Source of the DNA: Sulfurimonas sp. | Lineage (GTDB): Bacteria > Campylobacterota > Campylobacteria > Campylobacterales > Sulfurimonadaceae | Assembly: GCA_027063645.1 (NCBI GenBank) | Contig: JAMORK010000036.1 | Span: forward strand, 1-64,000 | Direction of reading: 5' to 3' | Length of the DNA stretch: 64,000 bases | Shown: piece after piece, positions 53,201-62,465 of the stretch | Position numbering within the stretch: position 1 is the stretch's first letter | Layout: each line of letters opens with the position of its first letter | Translations under genes and position numbers: made by a program | The notes under the pieces: model-generated | The model's input: the letters and a program-made list of their open reading frames with translations, nothing else | Told to the model about the DNA's origin: nothing | The model's database searches: none

Positions 53201-53612
53201 TTGCACAGTTTCTACCACGAGAAGCTGGATGCAGTGGGTTACCCATATACTTTTTCACTGTAAAAGTTTTTTTATCGATCCATGCTGTTAAACCACAAGA
53301 TGCCTCACAGTTTGAACATGCAGTTGGAACGATCATATAGTCGTTTACTTCGATACCGTCTGGATTAGTATCACTTCTTACACCGTGGCGTTCAATACCA
53401 CCACGTTTCCAGTCATTTCCATCTAACTCTTTAAAGTCAGCCCATTCTTCCATTGGAGGATAGAATGATAGTGAATCTGGAGTATTAGTAAACTTACTCT
53501 CCTCAACAGACTCAGCAATTACATCGGTAGTAAATACTCCCTTTGCAATAGCGGCACCAGCAACAGTAAATGCGGCACCTTTTAAAAATGTTCTTCTACT
53601 TTGTAAATACAT
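50220..53612 (-). CDS. Molybdopterin-dependent oxidoreductase catalytic subunit, TAT-exported, substrate unknown (Psr/Phs/Ttr-like superfamily)
   Basis: SRRTFLKGAAFTVAGAAIA twin-arginine signal; CSNCEASCGL..GRNCAKGYA [4Fe-4S]; NICSSGGR putative Mo ligand region; 1130 aa. Confidence 0.9.
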   Translation of the reverse strand: MYLQSRRTFLKGAAFTVAGAAIAKGVFTTDVIAESVEESKFTNTPDSLSFYPPMEEWADFKELDGNDWKRGGIERHGVRSDTNPDGIEVNDYMIVPTACSNCEASCGLTAWIDKKTFTVKKYMGNPLHPASRGRNCAKGYATQSQMYDPDRIAFPLKRAPGSARGEGKWIRTTWDEAMTTIGKKMGDTLEKGDDLSKKSVMFHVGRPNENGFTGKVWHTLGCDAFNSHTNICSSGGRTPTIQWANDDRTSPDWANAKLIFLNSSHAADAGHYFQQSASFIADARQKGAKLVVMDPRMSNSAGMADLWIAAWPGTEPLIYLYLTQRILNEGKVDRDFVKKWMNWEVFLDNKEYLEYMVSKGYISKVPSKNDFDAFLDTIQELYTPYTLEHVAKETHVPAYKLEELYDMFIWAGTSISSYFWRATAAGNRGGWMSGRTGYLPIALRGAIGPEGGTFFHHFHVISVAGKGGSSTVGQGKRGANIPKVDVYNELTWPPEWPLSTYEMSFLLPHLLSDTQWQQKWQAKGLNVPTKLAVWIPRMYNPVWINPDGFRWIETIKDESKMELTFNLSPTWSETNWYVDYILPVGLAGERHDQHSEATMPARWTSFRQPVMRVALEKSGWKPTNPNRATLEAHIKAGLGEVWEENEFWFDMCVNYIDPTGKLGIKKMWESKKNPGKPVTISEWYDAAFGDNLPNLKATATSDARYKDKEYPVYEYMRDHGAWMEENKIYSAQEREIKEEGNDYIAHGHKYDKRDVTIDKRTGVMTAEHHGKKKSIGIEIDGKKMEGFATLDKKLDFFCEWLADDWKWPEYAIPFYPRTPEEKKRMEHIVSHVDHSYMTEENSYALNTVFRLPYNIHTRSANSKHLMEISQNHDPIWISTPDAARQGFKRGDAIRVRITDSVTGLESGYFVAMAVPTEGVLPGTLACSHHGGRWKLVNSVTIPNGVSDGKVDSQPVERNMNDPKFMAAAVEGAGTTAGQIKIEDYDGTSGINSFGVPTAEMQMDGKEGKLKYVEGIHPFHTERFAEYNRDSGNIWWDGLSGSWQNAVAAAHPDPISGMHCWHQKVILEPAQAGDKIGDIYVNYENNFKIYQGWRDQLTRPLNANDKLRRPQHIKRPWVPLSDKAYAVSIKD

Positions 53613-53625
53613 TTATAATTTCTCC

Positions 53626-54531
53626 CTAACTCATTGGTAATAATTGTGGAATCATTAGCCAAACATGTTTAACTAAGAATAGACCCACTAGTGCTAAAAT
53701 CGCAGCTAATTTTAAAAGGCTTTCGCTTTTTGATGCACGTGAAAGTGCGATCAGAAGCATTGGCAATAGATATGCTATCCATTGACCTAACCAGAACATA
53801 ACAGTATATGGTCCATCACCTTTGATGTACTCTAGTACTGCTGCAACTTCTTCTGCTTTCATTGGTCCAAATACATACTCAGACATATATAAAGTAAACG
53901 CCATAAATGCACTTAAAGCTAAAATATTTGAAAGACTTCTATTTGCTTCCCAACCAAGTTTAGAACCAAATACTAAAATCATAAATGCAGAACCAGAAAG
54001 GAGTGCTGCAAAGATCATTTGTGCTGATTCAGTTGGCATTTGCCATAACTCACGTGCTGTACATTGAGACATAAGTCCCGCTGTATAAAGTGTTACAGGG
54101 ATTGCTAATGCAACTACCCATGGTAAAACTTTGTCAAACGATGCATTGTCTTTTTTTACAAAAGAGAGGAATGCTAAAAGAAATAAAAGACCAACAAAGG
54201 CAGTTGCCATCCATGCACCAACAGTAATTGCTGACGTTAAGTGTGGATAGAAAAAGATATGCCACATTCTAAATGGTTGATGAAGATCCGCTAAAGTAAA
54301 TAGTAAAAATATATGAATAAATATAATCGCTACAACAGTAGTTGGAAATCTTAAATTTTCTGCTTTTTCTGGATACTTTTTAAGTAAAAGCATAAGCATA
54401 AAAATTACACCTGTACCAATACTTTTCGCCCACATATTAACTGTAACTAACCAAGGCCATACTGTACCTGGTAATGCTACATCTAAAGTTACTACAGCAT
54501 TTGTAGCTGCTAAAATTTCATGTGCTGCCAT
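53626..54531 (-). CDS. NrfD/PsrC-like membrane quinone-interacting subunit
   Basis: 301 aa, about 8 TMs, adjacent to FeS and Mo subunits; FTLADLHQPFRMWHIFFYPHLTSAITVGAW. Confidence 0.88.
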   Translation of the reverse strand: MAAHEILAATNAVVTLDVALPGTVWPWLVTVNMWAKSIGTGVIFMLMLLLKKYPEKAENLRFPTTVVAIIFIHIFLLFTLADLHQPFRMWHIFFYPHLTSAITVGAWMATAFVGLLFLLAFLSFVKKDNASFDKVLPWVVALAIPVTLYTAGLMSQCTARELWQMPTESAQMIFAALLSGSAFMILVFGSKLGWEANRSLSNILALSAFMAFTLYMSEYVFGPMKAEEVAAVLEYIKGDGPYTVMFWLGQWIAYLLPMLLIALSRASKSESLLKLAAILALVGLFLVKHVWLMIPQLLPMS

Positions 54532-55169
54532 TAGTGGTGCCCTCCTACTGGAAGTGTTGTAATCTTGTTAAAGAGTGAATAGCCATCAACTCTATGAGAA
54601 GCAAGAGGATTAAGGTTAACATTACCACCACCAACATAATAATGATGAGGATTTGTTCCCTTCTCAGGTTTACGTACTTGTACTCCACCTTGGTTATCCA
54701 TAATATATTTAGAGATATTTGATTTTGGATCATCTAAGTCACCAAAAATATTTGCTTGAACTGGACATGCAACAACACAAGCTGGCATCATAGATGAAGC
54801 AACACGGTGTGCACAATAGGTACATTTATCAGCAGTTTGTGTTTGAGGATCGATATAGATCGCACCATATGGACAAGCCATAACACAACCAGCACAACCA
54901 ATACATCTTTCTTTATCGATATTCACAATACCATTTTCAATATAGTGAAGTGCAGATACTGGACAGATTCTCTCACAAGGTGCATTTTCACAATGATTAC
55001 ATCTTAGAGGTGTAAAAGTTCTTTTAGTTTCTGGGAATGTTCCCACATCTACATATTTAACACGAAGTCTCCATGTACTGAGTGGAACTTCATTCTCCAC
55101 CTTACATGCGATTTCACATCCTTTACAACCCATACACAGGTGTAAATCAACTAGGAAACCTAATTGCAT
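54531..55169 (-). CDS. 4Fe-4S ferredoxin-type electron transfer subunit (PsrB-like)
   Basis: CMGCKGCEIACK, CNHCENAPCERICP, CIGCAGCVMACP, CTYCAHR...ACVVACP. Confidence 0.95.
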   Translation of the reverse strand: MQLGFLVDLHLCMGCKGCEIACKVENEVPLSTWRLRVKYVDVGTFPETKRTFTPLRCNHCENAPCERICPVSALHYIENGIVNIDKERCIGCAGCVMACPYGAIYIDPQTQTADKCTYCAHRVASSMMPACVVACPVQANIFGDLDDPKSNISKYIMDNQGGVQVRKPEKGTNPHHYYVGGGNVNLNPLASHRVDGYSLFNKITTLPVGGHH

Positions 55170-55397
55170 ATATTCTCCTTTGGCCTTTAACGGCTATTTT
55201 AGATTTATAACTACGACTAATTAATATTAAAAGAAGCCCTTATGCACGGCATTAGAAGCTTTTTTTACTGTTCTTATACTAACTAATAATTCTTAAATAA
55301 GTTATAAAAGAGTGATATTTTTTTGATAAAATTTTTTTGTGGGTATATTTAGAAAAGTAATATTTGTGGAGATAATGTTAAGTATAAAATTTATTTT

Positions 55398-55432
55398 CTG
55401 TAAGTAAGATTACTTTAATCTTACTCTTACAG
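55398..55432 (-). terminator. Strong hairpin at the hisD 3' end
   Basis: CTGTAAGTAAGATTA-ctt-TAATCTTA-ct-CTTACAG: 15 paired bases with a 2-nt bulge; hisD stop (tta, 55410-55412) in stem. Confidence 0.6.
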
Positions 55433-56699
55433 ACTGCTCATGAGCAGTGAGACCTTCGGTGTTAGCGATAAGTGCACACTCCTCACCAATCTCATTAATA
55501 GCTTGTGCACTAAACGAGATAATAGAGCTCTTTTTCATAAAGTTTTCAACACCAAGTGGTGAATAAAACTTCGCTGTTCCACCTGTTGGCAAAGTATGGT
55601 TTGGTCCCGCTACATAGTCACCTATAGCTTCAGGAGTGTTATGCCCTAAGAAGATAGCTCCTGCATGTTTAATGTATGGTAAAAGCTCAAAAGGGGAAGC
55701 AGTAGCAACCTCTAAATGCTCAGGAGCAATATCGTTCATAAGTGAGATAGCCTCATCCATATCTGTTGTCGTGATAATTGCACCGCGTTCTTCAATAGAC
55801 TTTCTAGCGATCTCTTCACGTGGAAGCTTTTTAAGCCAGTTTTCTATCTCAATCTCTACCTCTTTTGCAAGCTCTTTTGAAGGAGTGATAAGAATAGAAC
55901 TTGCCATCTCATCATGCTCTGCTTGAGAAAGAAGATCAATCGCCAAATGGGATGCATTTGCACTATCATCAGCTAAAACGCCAATCTCTGATGGTCCTGC
56001 GATCATATCTATGTTTACTTCACCAAAAACCATCTTCTTTGCAGTTGCCACAAAGATATTTCCTGGACCTGTAATAACATCAACCTTTGGAATACTCTCA
56101 GTTCCATAAGCCATAGCTGCAATTGCACTTGCTCCACCAACTTTATATACTTCACTTACACCACAAAGATGACAAGCAGCTAAAAGAAGCTCATTTGGTT
56201 CATTATCTGGTGTTGGTGTACATACTACTATATTTTCTACACCTGCCACTTGAGCTGGAATCACATTCATAAGTAGAGATGATGGATAAGCTGCTTTTCC
56301 ACCAGGTATATAAAGACCAGCAGAATCAACCGGAGTTACTTTTTGTCCTAGTATTGTTCCATTTGCCTCTGTATCAAACCAAGATTTTGGCTTTTGTTTC
56401 TCGTGATATGCTCTAATTCTATCATAAGCTAAATGCAGAGAATCTAAAAGTTTTTTATCTATATTTTTATAAGCAGCAGCCATAGATTCTGTAGAGATTT
56501 TCAAATCTGCATCACTCGCTGGTGTCCAATTGTCAAACTTTGCTATATGTTGCTTAAGTGCACCATTTTTCTCTGTTTTGATCTCATCTATAATACCACC
56601 AACAATAGCTCCAACCTGAGCCATATCCATCTTTCCACGACCTAGTAACTCTTCAAAGTTTTCTTGAAAACTTGCATCGTTTACATCTATAAACATCAT
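55410..56699 (-). CDS. hisD: Histidinol dehydrogenase
   Basis: DSAGLYIPGGKAAYPSSLLMNVIPAQVAGV, DLLSQAEHDEMASSILIT, NHTLPTGGTAKFYSPLGV. Confidence 0.97.
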   Translation of the reverse strand: MMFIDVNDASFQENFEELLGRGKMDMAQVGAIVGGIIDEIKTEKNGALKQHIAKFDNWTPASDADLKISTESMAAAYKNIDKKLLDSLHLAYDRIRAYHEKQKPKSWFDTEANGTILGQKVTPVDSAGLYIPGGKAAYPSSLLMNVIPAQVAGVENIVVCTPTPDNEPNELLLAACHLCGVSEVYKVGGASAIAAMAYGTESIPKVDVITGPGNIFVATAKKMVFGEVNIDMIAGPSEIGVLADDSANASHLAIDLLSQAEHDEMASSILITPSKELAKEVEIEIENWLKKLPREEIARKSIEERGAIITTTDMDEAISLMNDIAPEHLEVATASPFELLPYIKHAGAIFLGHNTPEAIGDYVAGPNHTLPTGGTAKFYSPLGVENFMKKSSIISFSAQAINEIGEECALIANTEGLTAHEQSVRVRLK

Positions 56700-56701
56700 A
56701 A

Positions 56702-57145
56702 TTATTTTCCACCCTGTTTTATTTTTGTATTAAAATCTTTTTTGACTATCTCTAATAATTTTAAAAAATATTCTTTGTTGACTGCACCCATAATTGGAAA
56801 ATTTCTATCTACTGCATACATAGCTTCTCCATTTGGTTTTAAGAACCATATAGTTGGTGTTCCTGGTCTCCATAACTCTCTTGGTGTATAATCATTTTCA
56901 TCACTGTAAGAGATAATAGAGATAAAATTTTTGTTTAACTCTTTTGTTACCTCTGGCGTTTTAAGAGTTTGATTCTCTAAAATTACACAATACTTACATG
57001 AATGACGAGAAAATATAAAAAGTACTGGTTTGTTCTCTTTTTTTGCTTGGGCTATACCACTTTGAAAATCTTTTGCCCAATGTATCTCATTAGCCATAAG
57101 TGTTGTTGCAAATAAGGCAAGAGCCAATAGTATTATTTTATGCAT
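56702..57145 (-). CDS. Periplasmic thioredoxin-fold protein
   Basis: Signal peptide; KPVLFIFSRHSCKYCVILENQTL; GTPTIWFLKPNGEAM. Confidence 0.88.
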   Translation of the reverse strand: MHKIILLALALFATTLMANEIHWAKDFQSGIAQAKKENKPVLFIFSRHSCKYCVILENQTLKTPEVTKELNKNFISIISYSDENDYTPRELWRPGTPTIWFLKPNGEAMYAVDRNFPIMGAVNKEYFLKLLEIVKKDFNTKIKQGGK

Positions 57146-57653
57146 GTTTTTTTACCTTTTTTAAAAGTTCTTTAGAGCACTCAAGTGCACTTTTCTTTGT
57201 GACATCAATCACGATATCTGCAAGTTTTATATACTCTGGACGACGCTCATCATAAAGCTCTTTTGCTTTTTTTAAATCAGCTAAGAGTGGGCGTTTTTTT
57301 AGTTTTCTTGCTGCATTTGGATGTTTTTTGATTCGTTTAATAATCTCATCAAAAGGGGAATCAAGAAGTATCACTGTCCCTATTTTTTTAAGATTTTTTT
57401 GTTTGTAAAATCCACCACCAGTAGAGATGAGAGTATTTTGCACACTATTTTGAAGCCATTGTGCGACATTTTTCTCAAGGGAACGAAAATATGCCTCCCC
57501 CTCCTCTTCAAATATCTTTTTGATTTTACGGTTTTCCATCGACTCTATCAAATCATCCGTATCTATCGCCATATAATCAGAGTGCTTAATCACTTCACGA
57601 GCGACGCTACCCTTACCTACACCCATAAAGCCTATCAGTATTATATTTTTCAT
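57138..57653 (-). CDS. aroK: Shikimate kinase
   Basis: IILIGFMGVGKGSVAREV, AIDTDDLIE, ISTGGGFY. Confidence 0.93.
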   Translation of the reverse strand: MKNIILIGFMGVGKGSVAREVIKHSDYMAIDTDDLIESMENRKIKKIFEEEGEAYFRSLEKNVAQWLQNSVQNTLISTGGGFYKQKNLKKIGTVILLDSPFDEIIKRIKKHPNAARKLKKRPLLADLKKAKELYDERRPEYIKLADIVIDVTKKSALECSKELLKKVKKHA

Positions 57654-58933
57654 TTAAATGCACTCATATCAAAATCTGGTTTTGTTTTTTTAATCTTTGC
57701 ATACAATAATGCACAAGTGACGATATTATACTCTAAAATAACCATACTAATGATAAATGACAAGGCAAAAAACCATAAAAACTGTGGCATAAAAAAAGAA
57801 AACACAAAGCCTCCAAAAGAGAAAAGAAACATAAAAAACTGTAGTTTTGAGAGTCTTTTATCTATCATCTCATTCATTGTTGGTATGCTCATATACCCTG
57901 CACCATTAAGATGGAACCACACAAGAAATGGGATAATTTTATAGAGCATCCCCATCATGATAGAGAGTAAAAATCCCAAACCAAAAAACAACCCTACAAG
58001 AACTGTATATTGAGAATCAAAATACTCATCAAATATCCAAAAAAACGAACCAGTACTAAGAGAGATACTTGCAACTCTCCAGTACCAAATGGTGATATCA
58101 CTCACCTTGCGTTTACGTTTGTTAAGCTTAAGCCATGCCGTAGTAGCAAATGCCCAGAAAAAAGTTGCTATCCAGATCTTAGCCACAAGAGCATATGAAG
58201 GGATAAATAGGTTGAGTATCAACCAAAGCATAAGCCCCGCACTAATAATCTTAGCTACTTTTGAAAGGCAAAACTCTTTAAATGATGGTGCTACATAGAA
58301 CATAGGAAGTACTTGAAACGCCACCCCAATCAGAAGAATACCTGCAAAACCAAAGATCCCCCAGACACTATGTACATTTGCTAAAAACATATGGATAGAA
58401 CCAATCTCTTGACTTACATATTCCCCCAAGAGCATCAATCCTAACAACACACTTGTAAAAGCAAAAAAGAGAGAGATAGCCATATTTTTCACTGTTGGTG
58501 TAAAGTTTTTCACATCTTGCATAGAGAGTGCTATAAAACTGATTAAAGTTAAAAAGCCTACACCCAAACCTACCATAGCCAAAAGATAAAATAGTTTATT
58601 ATCATCGATAAACGCGAGAATAAAAAACACTAATCCAAAGACTAAAGAGAGATGTGTATACTTAGCCACCTTCTCTATGTTTGGAATTTTTACACCAGCA
58701 AGGACAGGAAGCATTTGAGTAAGTGCACCCAACATAACAAAACCAAAAAATCCAATGGTAATGGTATGCGTCACAGCAATACTCTCCAAGGCAAAACGTG
58801 TACGTAATATTTCAGGGTCACTAAAAAGGACTAAAAAACCTGCCAAAATTGCAAATAATGGTGCAGTAAGAAAAAAGCGTAATGGTGCTGATATCGGCGG
58901 TGCCTGATCTATTGAGAGACCGTTAAAATCCAA
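57650..58933 (-). CDS. NnrS / CcoN-like polytopic membrane protein (possible heme binder)
   Basis: 427 aa, about 12 TMs; VTHTITIGFFGFVMLGALTQMLPVLAG, NVHSVWGIFGFAGILLIGVAFQVLPMFYV. Confidence 0.65.
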   Translation of the reverse strand: MDFNGLSIDQAPPISAPLRFFLTAPLFAILAGFLVLFSDPEILRTRFALESIAVTHTITIGFFGFVMLGALTQMLPVLAGVKIPNIEKVAKYTHLSLVFGLVFFILAFIDDNKLFYLLAMVGLGVGFLTLISFIALSMQDVKNFTPTVKNMAISLFFAFTSVLLGLMLLGEYVSQEIGSIHMFLANVHSVWGIFGFAGILLIGVAFQVLPMFYVAPSFKEFCLSKVAKIISAGLMLWLILNLFIPSYALVAKIWIATFFWAFATTAWLKLNKRKRKVSDITIWYWRVASISLSTGSFFWIFDEYFDSQYTVLVGLFFGLGFLLSIMMGMLYKIIPFLVWFHLNGAGYMSIPTMNEMIDKRLSKLQFFMFLFSFGGFVFSFFMPQFLWFFALSFIISMVILEYNIVTCALLYAKIKKTKPDFDMSAFK

Positions 58934-58939
58934 AAAGCA

Positions 58940-59380
58940 CTACTCCACTACAATCGATTGCATCATATCAACAATACGTTCAGCTTCAGCACTCAGATGT
59001 TGTTGTGCCATTGGGTAGAGCATCTGTTCCTCTTTCATATTGTGCTGTTGTAAAAGTATCATCAATGTTTCAGAAGTTCCCATAAATTTATCTTTATTGC
59101 CCTCTTCTAAAGAGCTTAAAAGTTGTGCCATCAAACCTCGCATCTGCTCATGCTCATGACGCATCATTGCAGTTGGCCCTTGTGTCATCCCTGTTTTTTG
59201 TTCAAACTCTGCAAACATCACTTTCTCTTCCATCTGAAAATGGTGTTCCATATCAGTTACAAACTCTTGAGTAATCTCTTTTGCATCCTCTAGGTTTGCA
59301 TTTGCTTTTTCTTCCATAAGGGCAAAAATCTCATCACATCTTCTATGGTCTTGTGTCAAAAAATCTTTTATACTATTCAT
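58940..59380 (-). CDS. Hemerythrin-domain protein
   Basis: DFLTQDHRRCDEIF, MEHHFQMEEKVMFAEFE, HEHEQMRGLM, HNMKEEQMLYP. Confidence 0.93.
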   Translation of the reverse strand: MNSIKDFLTQDHRRCDEIFALMEEKANANLEDAKEITQEFVTDMEHHFQMEEKVMFAEFEQKTGMTQGPTAMMRHEHEQMRGLMAQLLSSLEEGNKDKFMGTSETLMILLQQHNMKEEQMLYPMAQQHLSAEAERIVDMMQSIVVE

Positions 59381-59510
59381 TTTTCTCTATCCTAATTTTT
59401 TTTGTATTATATAGAAATTTAATAAATCTGAAATAATCTTGCATCAATTTATCCATTATTTAACAACTACCGGTATAATATCTACTTTAAAATTTAGCTA
59501 TGGATTCTTT

Positions 59511-60821
59511 ATGAAAAACACAAAATTTATAACACTTGGATTTACTTCTGTTGCTCTTGCCCTTACTCTTTTTATGGGTTCATCTCTCTTTGCTGAGAGT
59601 TCAGTAAAAGATGCTGAATCATCACGTCTTCAATCACTTGCCAAATTCACCAAAGTTCTTAGCATTGTTGAGCAGTACGATGTTGATGAGATTACAATTG
59701 AACAACTTATAGACAAAGCACTTGATGGGATGATGAAAAATCTTGATGCTCACTCAAACTATCTTACAGCAAAAGATTATAAGCGTCTTAAAGTGCAAAC
59801 AAGTGGAGAGTTTGGCGGACTCGGTATCACTGTTGGTATGAAAGATGGTGCTTTGACAGTTATCGCTCCTATTGATGGAACGCCAGCAGACAAAGCAGGC
59901 TTAAAGTCAGGTGATATCATTCTAAAAATCGATGATAAATCAACACTTGGGATGACCATTGATGAAGCTGTTTCTCTTATGCGTGGAAAAGTTGGTGACC
60001 CAATTGACCTTGCTATCGTTCGTAAAGGGGAAAATAAACCTTTAGATATTCATATCGTTCGTGGCATCATTACCATTGAATCAGTTCATGCAAAAATGAT
60101 TGGAGAAGATATCTTATACCTTCGTGTTGCATCTTTTGATCAAAAAGTTGCTGCTGATGTAACAAAAGAGATTAAAAAACATAAAAAAACTACAAAGGGT
60201 ATTGTTCTTGATTTGAGAAATAATCCCGGTGGACTTTTAGATCAAGCAGTTGAGCTTGTAGATATCTTTGTAGATAAGGGAAAAGTTGTTTCTCAAAAAG
60301 GGCGTCATGAAAGTGATGACAAAACATATTCTGCAACATCTAGTGCTACGCTAACAAAGGTGCCTCTTGTTGTACTGATTAATGGTGGTAGTGCTAGTGC
60401 ATCAGAGATTGTAAGTGGCGCACTCCAAGATCATAAACGTGGTGTTTTAGTTGGTGAAAATACTTTTGGAAAAGGGAGTGTTCAAGTTGTACTTCCTATC
60501 ACAGATAAAGAGGCGATTAAACTTACTATCGCAAGATACTATCTTCCTAGTGGGAGAACGATTCAAGCTGTTGGTGTAAAACCAGACATTATCGTTGCTC
60601 CAGGAGAGGTTACAACACATAAAAATGAGTTTGCCATCAAAGAAGCTGACCTAAAACAGCACCTTCAAGAGGAGCTAGAGAAAGTTGATGGAAAAAAAGC
60701 TGAGAAAAAAGCTGAGAAAAAAGATAAAAAAGATATAATTACACCAGAAATGCTAAACAAAGATATTCAGCTTAAAGAAGCAGTTGATATTATCAAAGCT
60801 TTAGTAATCATAAAAGGATAA
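59511..60821 (+). CDS. ctpA: S41 C-terminal processing protease with PDZ domain
   Basis: [75 protein letters not shown]. Start set at ATG 59511 ([11 protein letters not shown] signal peptide) rather than the upstream TTG at 59439. Confidence 0.94.
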   Translation: MKNTKFITLGFTSVALALTLFMGSSLFAESSVKDAESSRLQSLAKFTKVLSIVEQYDVDEITIEQLIDKALDGMMKNLDAHSNYLTAKDYKRLKVQTSGEFGGLGITVGMKDGALTVIAPIDGTPADKAGLKSGDIILKIDDKSTLGMTIDEAVSLMRGKVGDPIDLAIVRKGENKPLDIHIVRGIITIESVHAKMIGEDILYLRVASFDQKVAADVTKEIKKHKKTTKGIVLDLRNNPGGLLDQAVELVDIFVDKGKVVSQKGRHESDDKTYSATSSATLTKVPLVVLINGGSASASEIVSGALQDHKRGVLVGENTFGKGSVQVVLPITDKEAIKLTIARYYLPSGRTIQAVGVKPDIIVAPGEVTTHKNEFAIKEADLKQHLQEELEKVDGKKAEKKAEKKDKKDIITPEMLNKDIQLKEAVDIIKALVIIKG

Positions 60822-60828
60822 GAATACA

Positions 60829-61542
60829 ATGGAAAAAAGAGAGTTACTCTACGAAGGAAAAGCAAAGAAGATATGGTCTACTGATGATGAAAACCTTGTA
60901 ATTTCAGAGTTTAAAGATGACTTAACTGCATTTAATGGTGAGAAAAAGTCAAGTGAAGCTGGAAAAGGTGCACTTAACAATAAAATCTCAACTGAACTTT
61001 TTAAACTTTTAGAAGAAAATGGGATTCAAACTCACTTTGTTGAGATGCTTGATGACAACCATATGCTTCATAAAAAAGCAGATGTAATTCTTATTGAAGT
61101 TATTGTACGTAATATCGCAACAGGTTCACTAAGCCGTAACCTTGGAATAGAAGATGGAAAAGTACTTCCATTTACACTTGTTGAATTTGATTACAAAGAT
61201 GATGATTTAGGAGATCCTAAACTTAACGACCAACATGCACTTATCTTAGGTCTTGTTGATTTCCAAGATGAGCTAGATAAGCTTCGTCGTATGGCTCGTC
61301 AAGTGAATGATATCTTAAAACCTTACTTTACAGAAAAAGGTCTCAACCTTGTTGATTTTAAACTTGAGTTTGGAAAAGATAGTAATGGGAATATCATCCT
61401 TATTGATGAGATCTCACCAGACAATTGTCGTTTTTGGGACATAGAAAGTGGTGAAAAGATGGATAAAGATAGATTTCGTCAAGGTTTAGGTGGGCTCACT
61501 GTAGCTTATGAGCAAGTTTTAAATAGAATATTAGGAAAATAG
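60829..61542 (+). CDS. purC: Phosphoribosylaminoimidazole-succinocarboxamide synthase
   Basis: [53 protein letters not shown]. Confidence 0.98.
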   Translation: MEKRELLYEGKAKKIWSTDDENLVISEFKDDLTAFNGEKKSSEAGKGALNNKISTELFKLLEENGIQTHFVEMLDDNHMLHKKADVILIEVIVRNIATGSLSRNLGIEDGKVLPFTLVEFDYKDDDLGDPKLNDQHALILGLVDFQDELDKLRRMARQVNDILKPYFTEKGLNLVDFKLEFGKDSNGNIILIDEISPDNCRFWDIESGEKMDKDRFRQGLGGLTVAYEQVLNRILGK

Positions 61543-61545
61543 ACA

Positions 61546-61788
61546 ATGATAACAGCAATCGTAAATGTATCTTTAAAAGCAGGAGTACTAGACTCTCAAG
61601 GAAAAGCTGTGCATCATGCACTTGATTCTCTTCACTTTAATGGTGTTGAAGATGTACGTGTTGGAAAACAGATCGTTCTTAAACTTAATACTGATGACAA
61701 AACTCAAGCTATGCAAGATGTTGAAAAAATGTGTGAAGAGATTCTTGCAAATACAGTTATTGAAGATTACTCTATCGAGCTTGTATAA
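61546..61788 (+). CDS. purS: FGAM synthase subunit PurS
   Basis: 80 aa; VSLKAGVLDSQGKAVHHALDSLHFNGVEDVRVGK; between purC and purQ. Confidence 0.95.
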   Translation: MITAIVNVSLKAGVLDSQGKAVHHALDSLHFNGVEDVRVGKQIVLKLNTDDKTQAMQDVEKMCEEILANTVIEDYSIELV

Positions 61789-62465
61789 TGAAAGTAGCTA
61801 TCCTTCAATTTCCAGGAACAAACTGTGAGTATGATACACAGCATGCTTTTGAATCTCTTGGTGCAACTACAGAGATAATCTGGCATAAATCTGAGACTAT
61901 CCCTGCCGATACTGACTTACTTGTTGTTGCAGGTGGTTTCTCTTATGGTGATTATCTCCGCTCAGGTGCTATTGCTAAATTTTCACCTGTTATGAAAGCA
62001 GTGAAAACTTATGCTAGTACCGGTGGTAAAGTTTTAGGTATCTGTAACGGCTTTCAAGTTCTTACAGAATCTGGACTTCTTCCAGGTGCATTAAAACGCA
62101 ATGAAGGGCTTCACTTTATCTCTAAACACCATCACCTAAAAGTAGAGAACAATGACAATATCTTTCTTGAAGAGCTCAATAACGGTGATGTAGTAAATAT
62201 CCCTATCGCTCACCATGATGGAAACTATTTTATTGATAATGCAGGATTAAAAGAACTACAAAATAATGGACAAATTCTTTTATCTTACACTGATGCAGAG
62301 GGAAATATCCAAAATCCTAATGGTTCAGTTGAATCTATCGCTGGTGTATGTAACAAAGAGAAAAATGTTTTTGGTCTAATGCCTCATCCTGAACGTGCTA
62401 TGGAGATGATTCTTGGTAGTGATGATGGTAAAGCTATGCTTCAAGGATTTATGAAGTCGTGCTAA
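61788..62465 (+). CDS. purQ: FGAM synthase subunit PurQ
   Basis: LQFPGTNCEYDTQHAFE, VAGGFSYGDYLRSGAIA, GICNGFQVL, MPHPERAME. Confidence 0.98.
   Translation: MKVAILQFPGTNCEYDTQHAFESLGATTEIIWHKSETIPADTDLLVVAGGFSYGDYLRSGAIAKFSPVMKAVKTYASTGGKVLGICNGFQVLTESGLLPGALKRNEGLHFISKHHHLKVENNDNIFLEELNNGDVVNIPIAHHDGNYFIDNAGLKELQNNGQILLSYTDAEGNIQNPNGSVESIAGVCNKEKNVFGLMPHPERAMEMILGSDDGKAMLQGFMKSC

Noticed and set aside
57321-57944. 207-aa plus-strand ORF
   Set aside because: Antisense to aroK and the NnrS-like gene, both with clear family motifs; composition looks like shadow coding of hydrophobic segments.
59439-59510. TTG-started N-terminal extension of CtpA
   Set aside because: Extension MHQFIHYLTTTGIISTLKFSYGFF precedes a normal signal peptide; ATG at 59511 is more likely.
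60690-60735. GCTGAGAAAAAA tandem repeat in ctpA
   Set aside because: Short Lys/Glu-rich linker repeat ([14 protein letters not shown]), common low complexity, not a contingency locus I can support.
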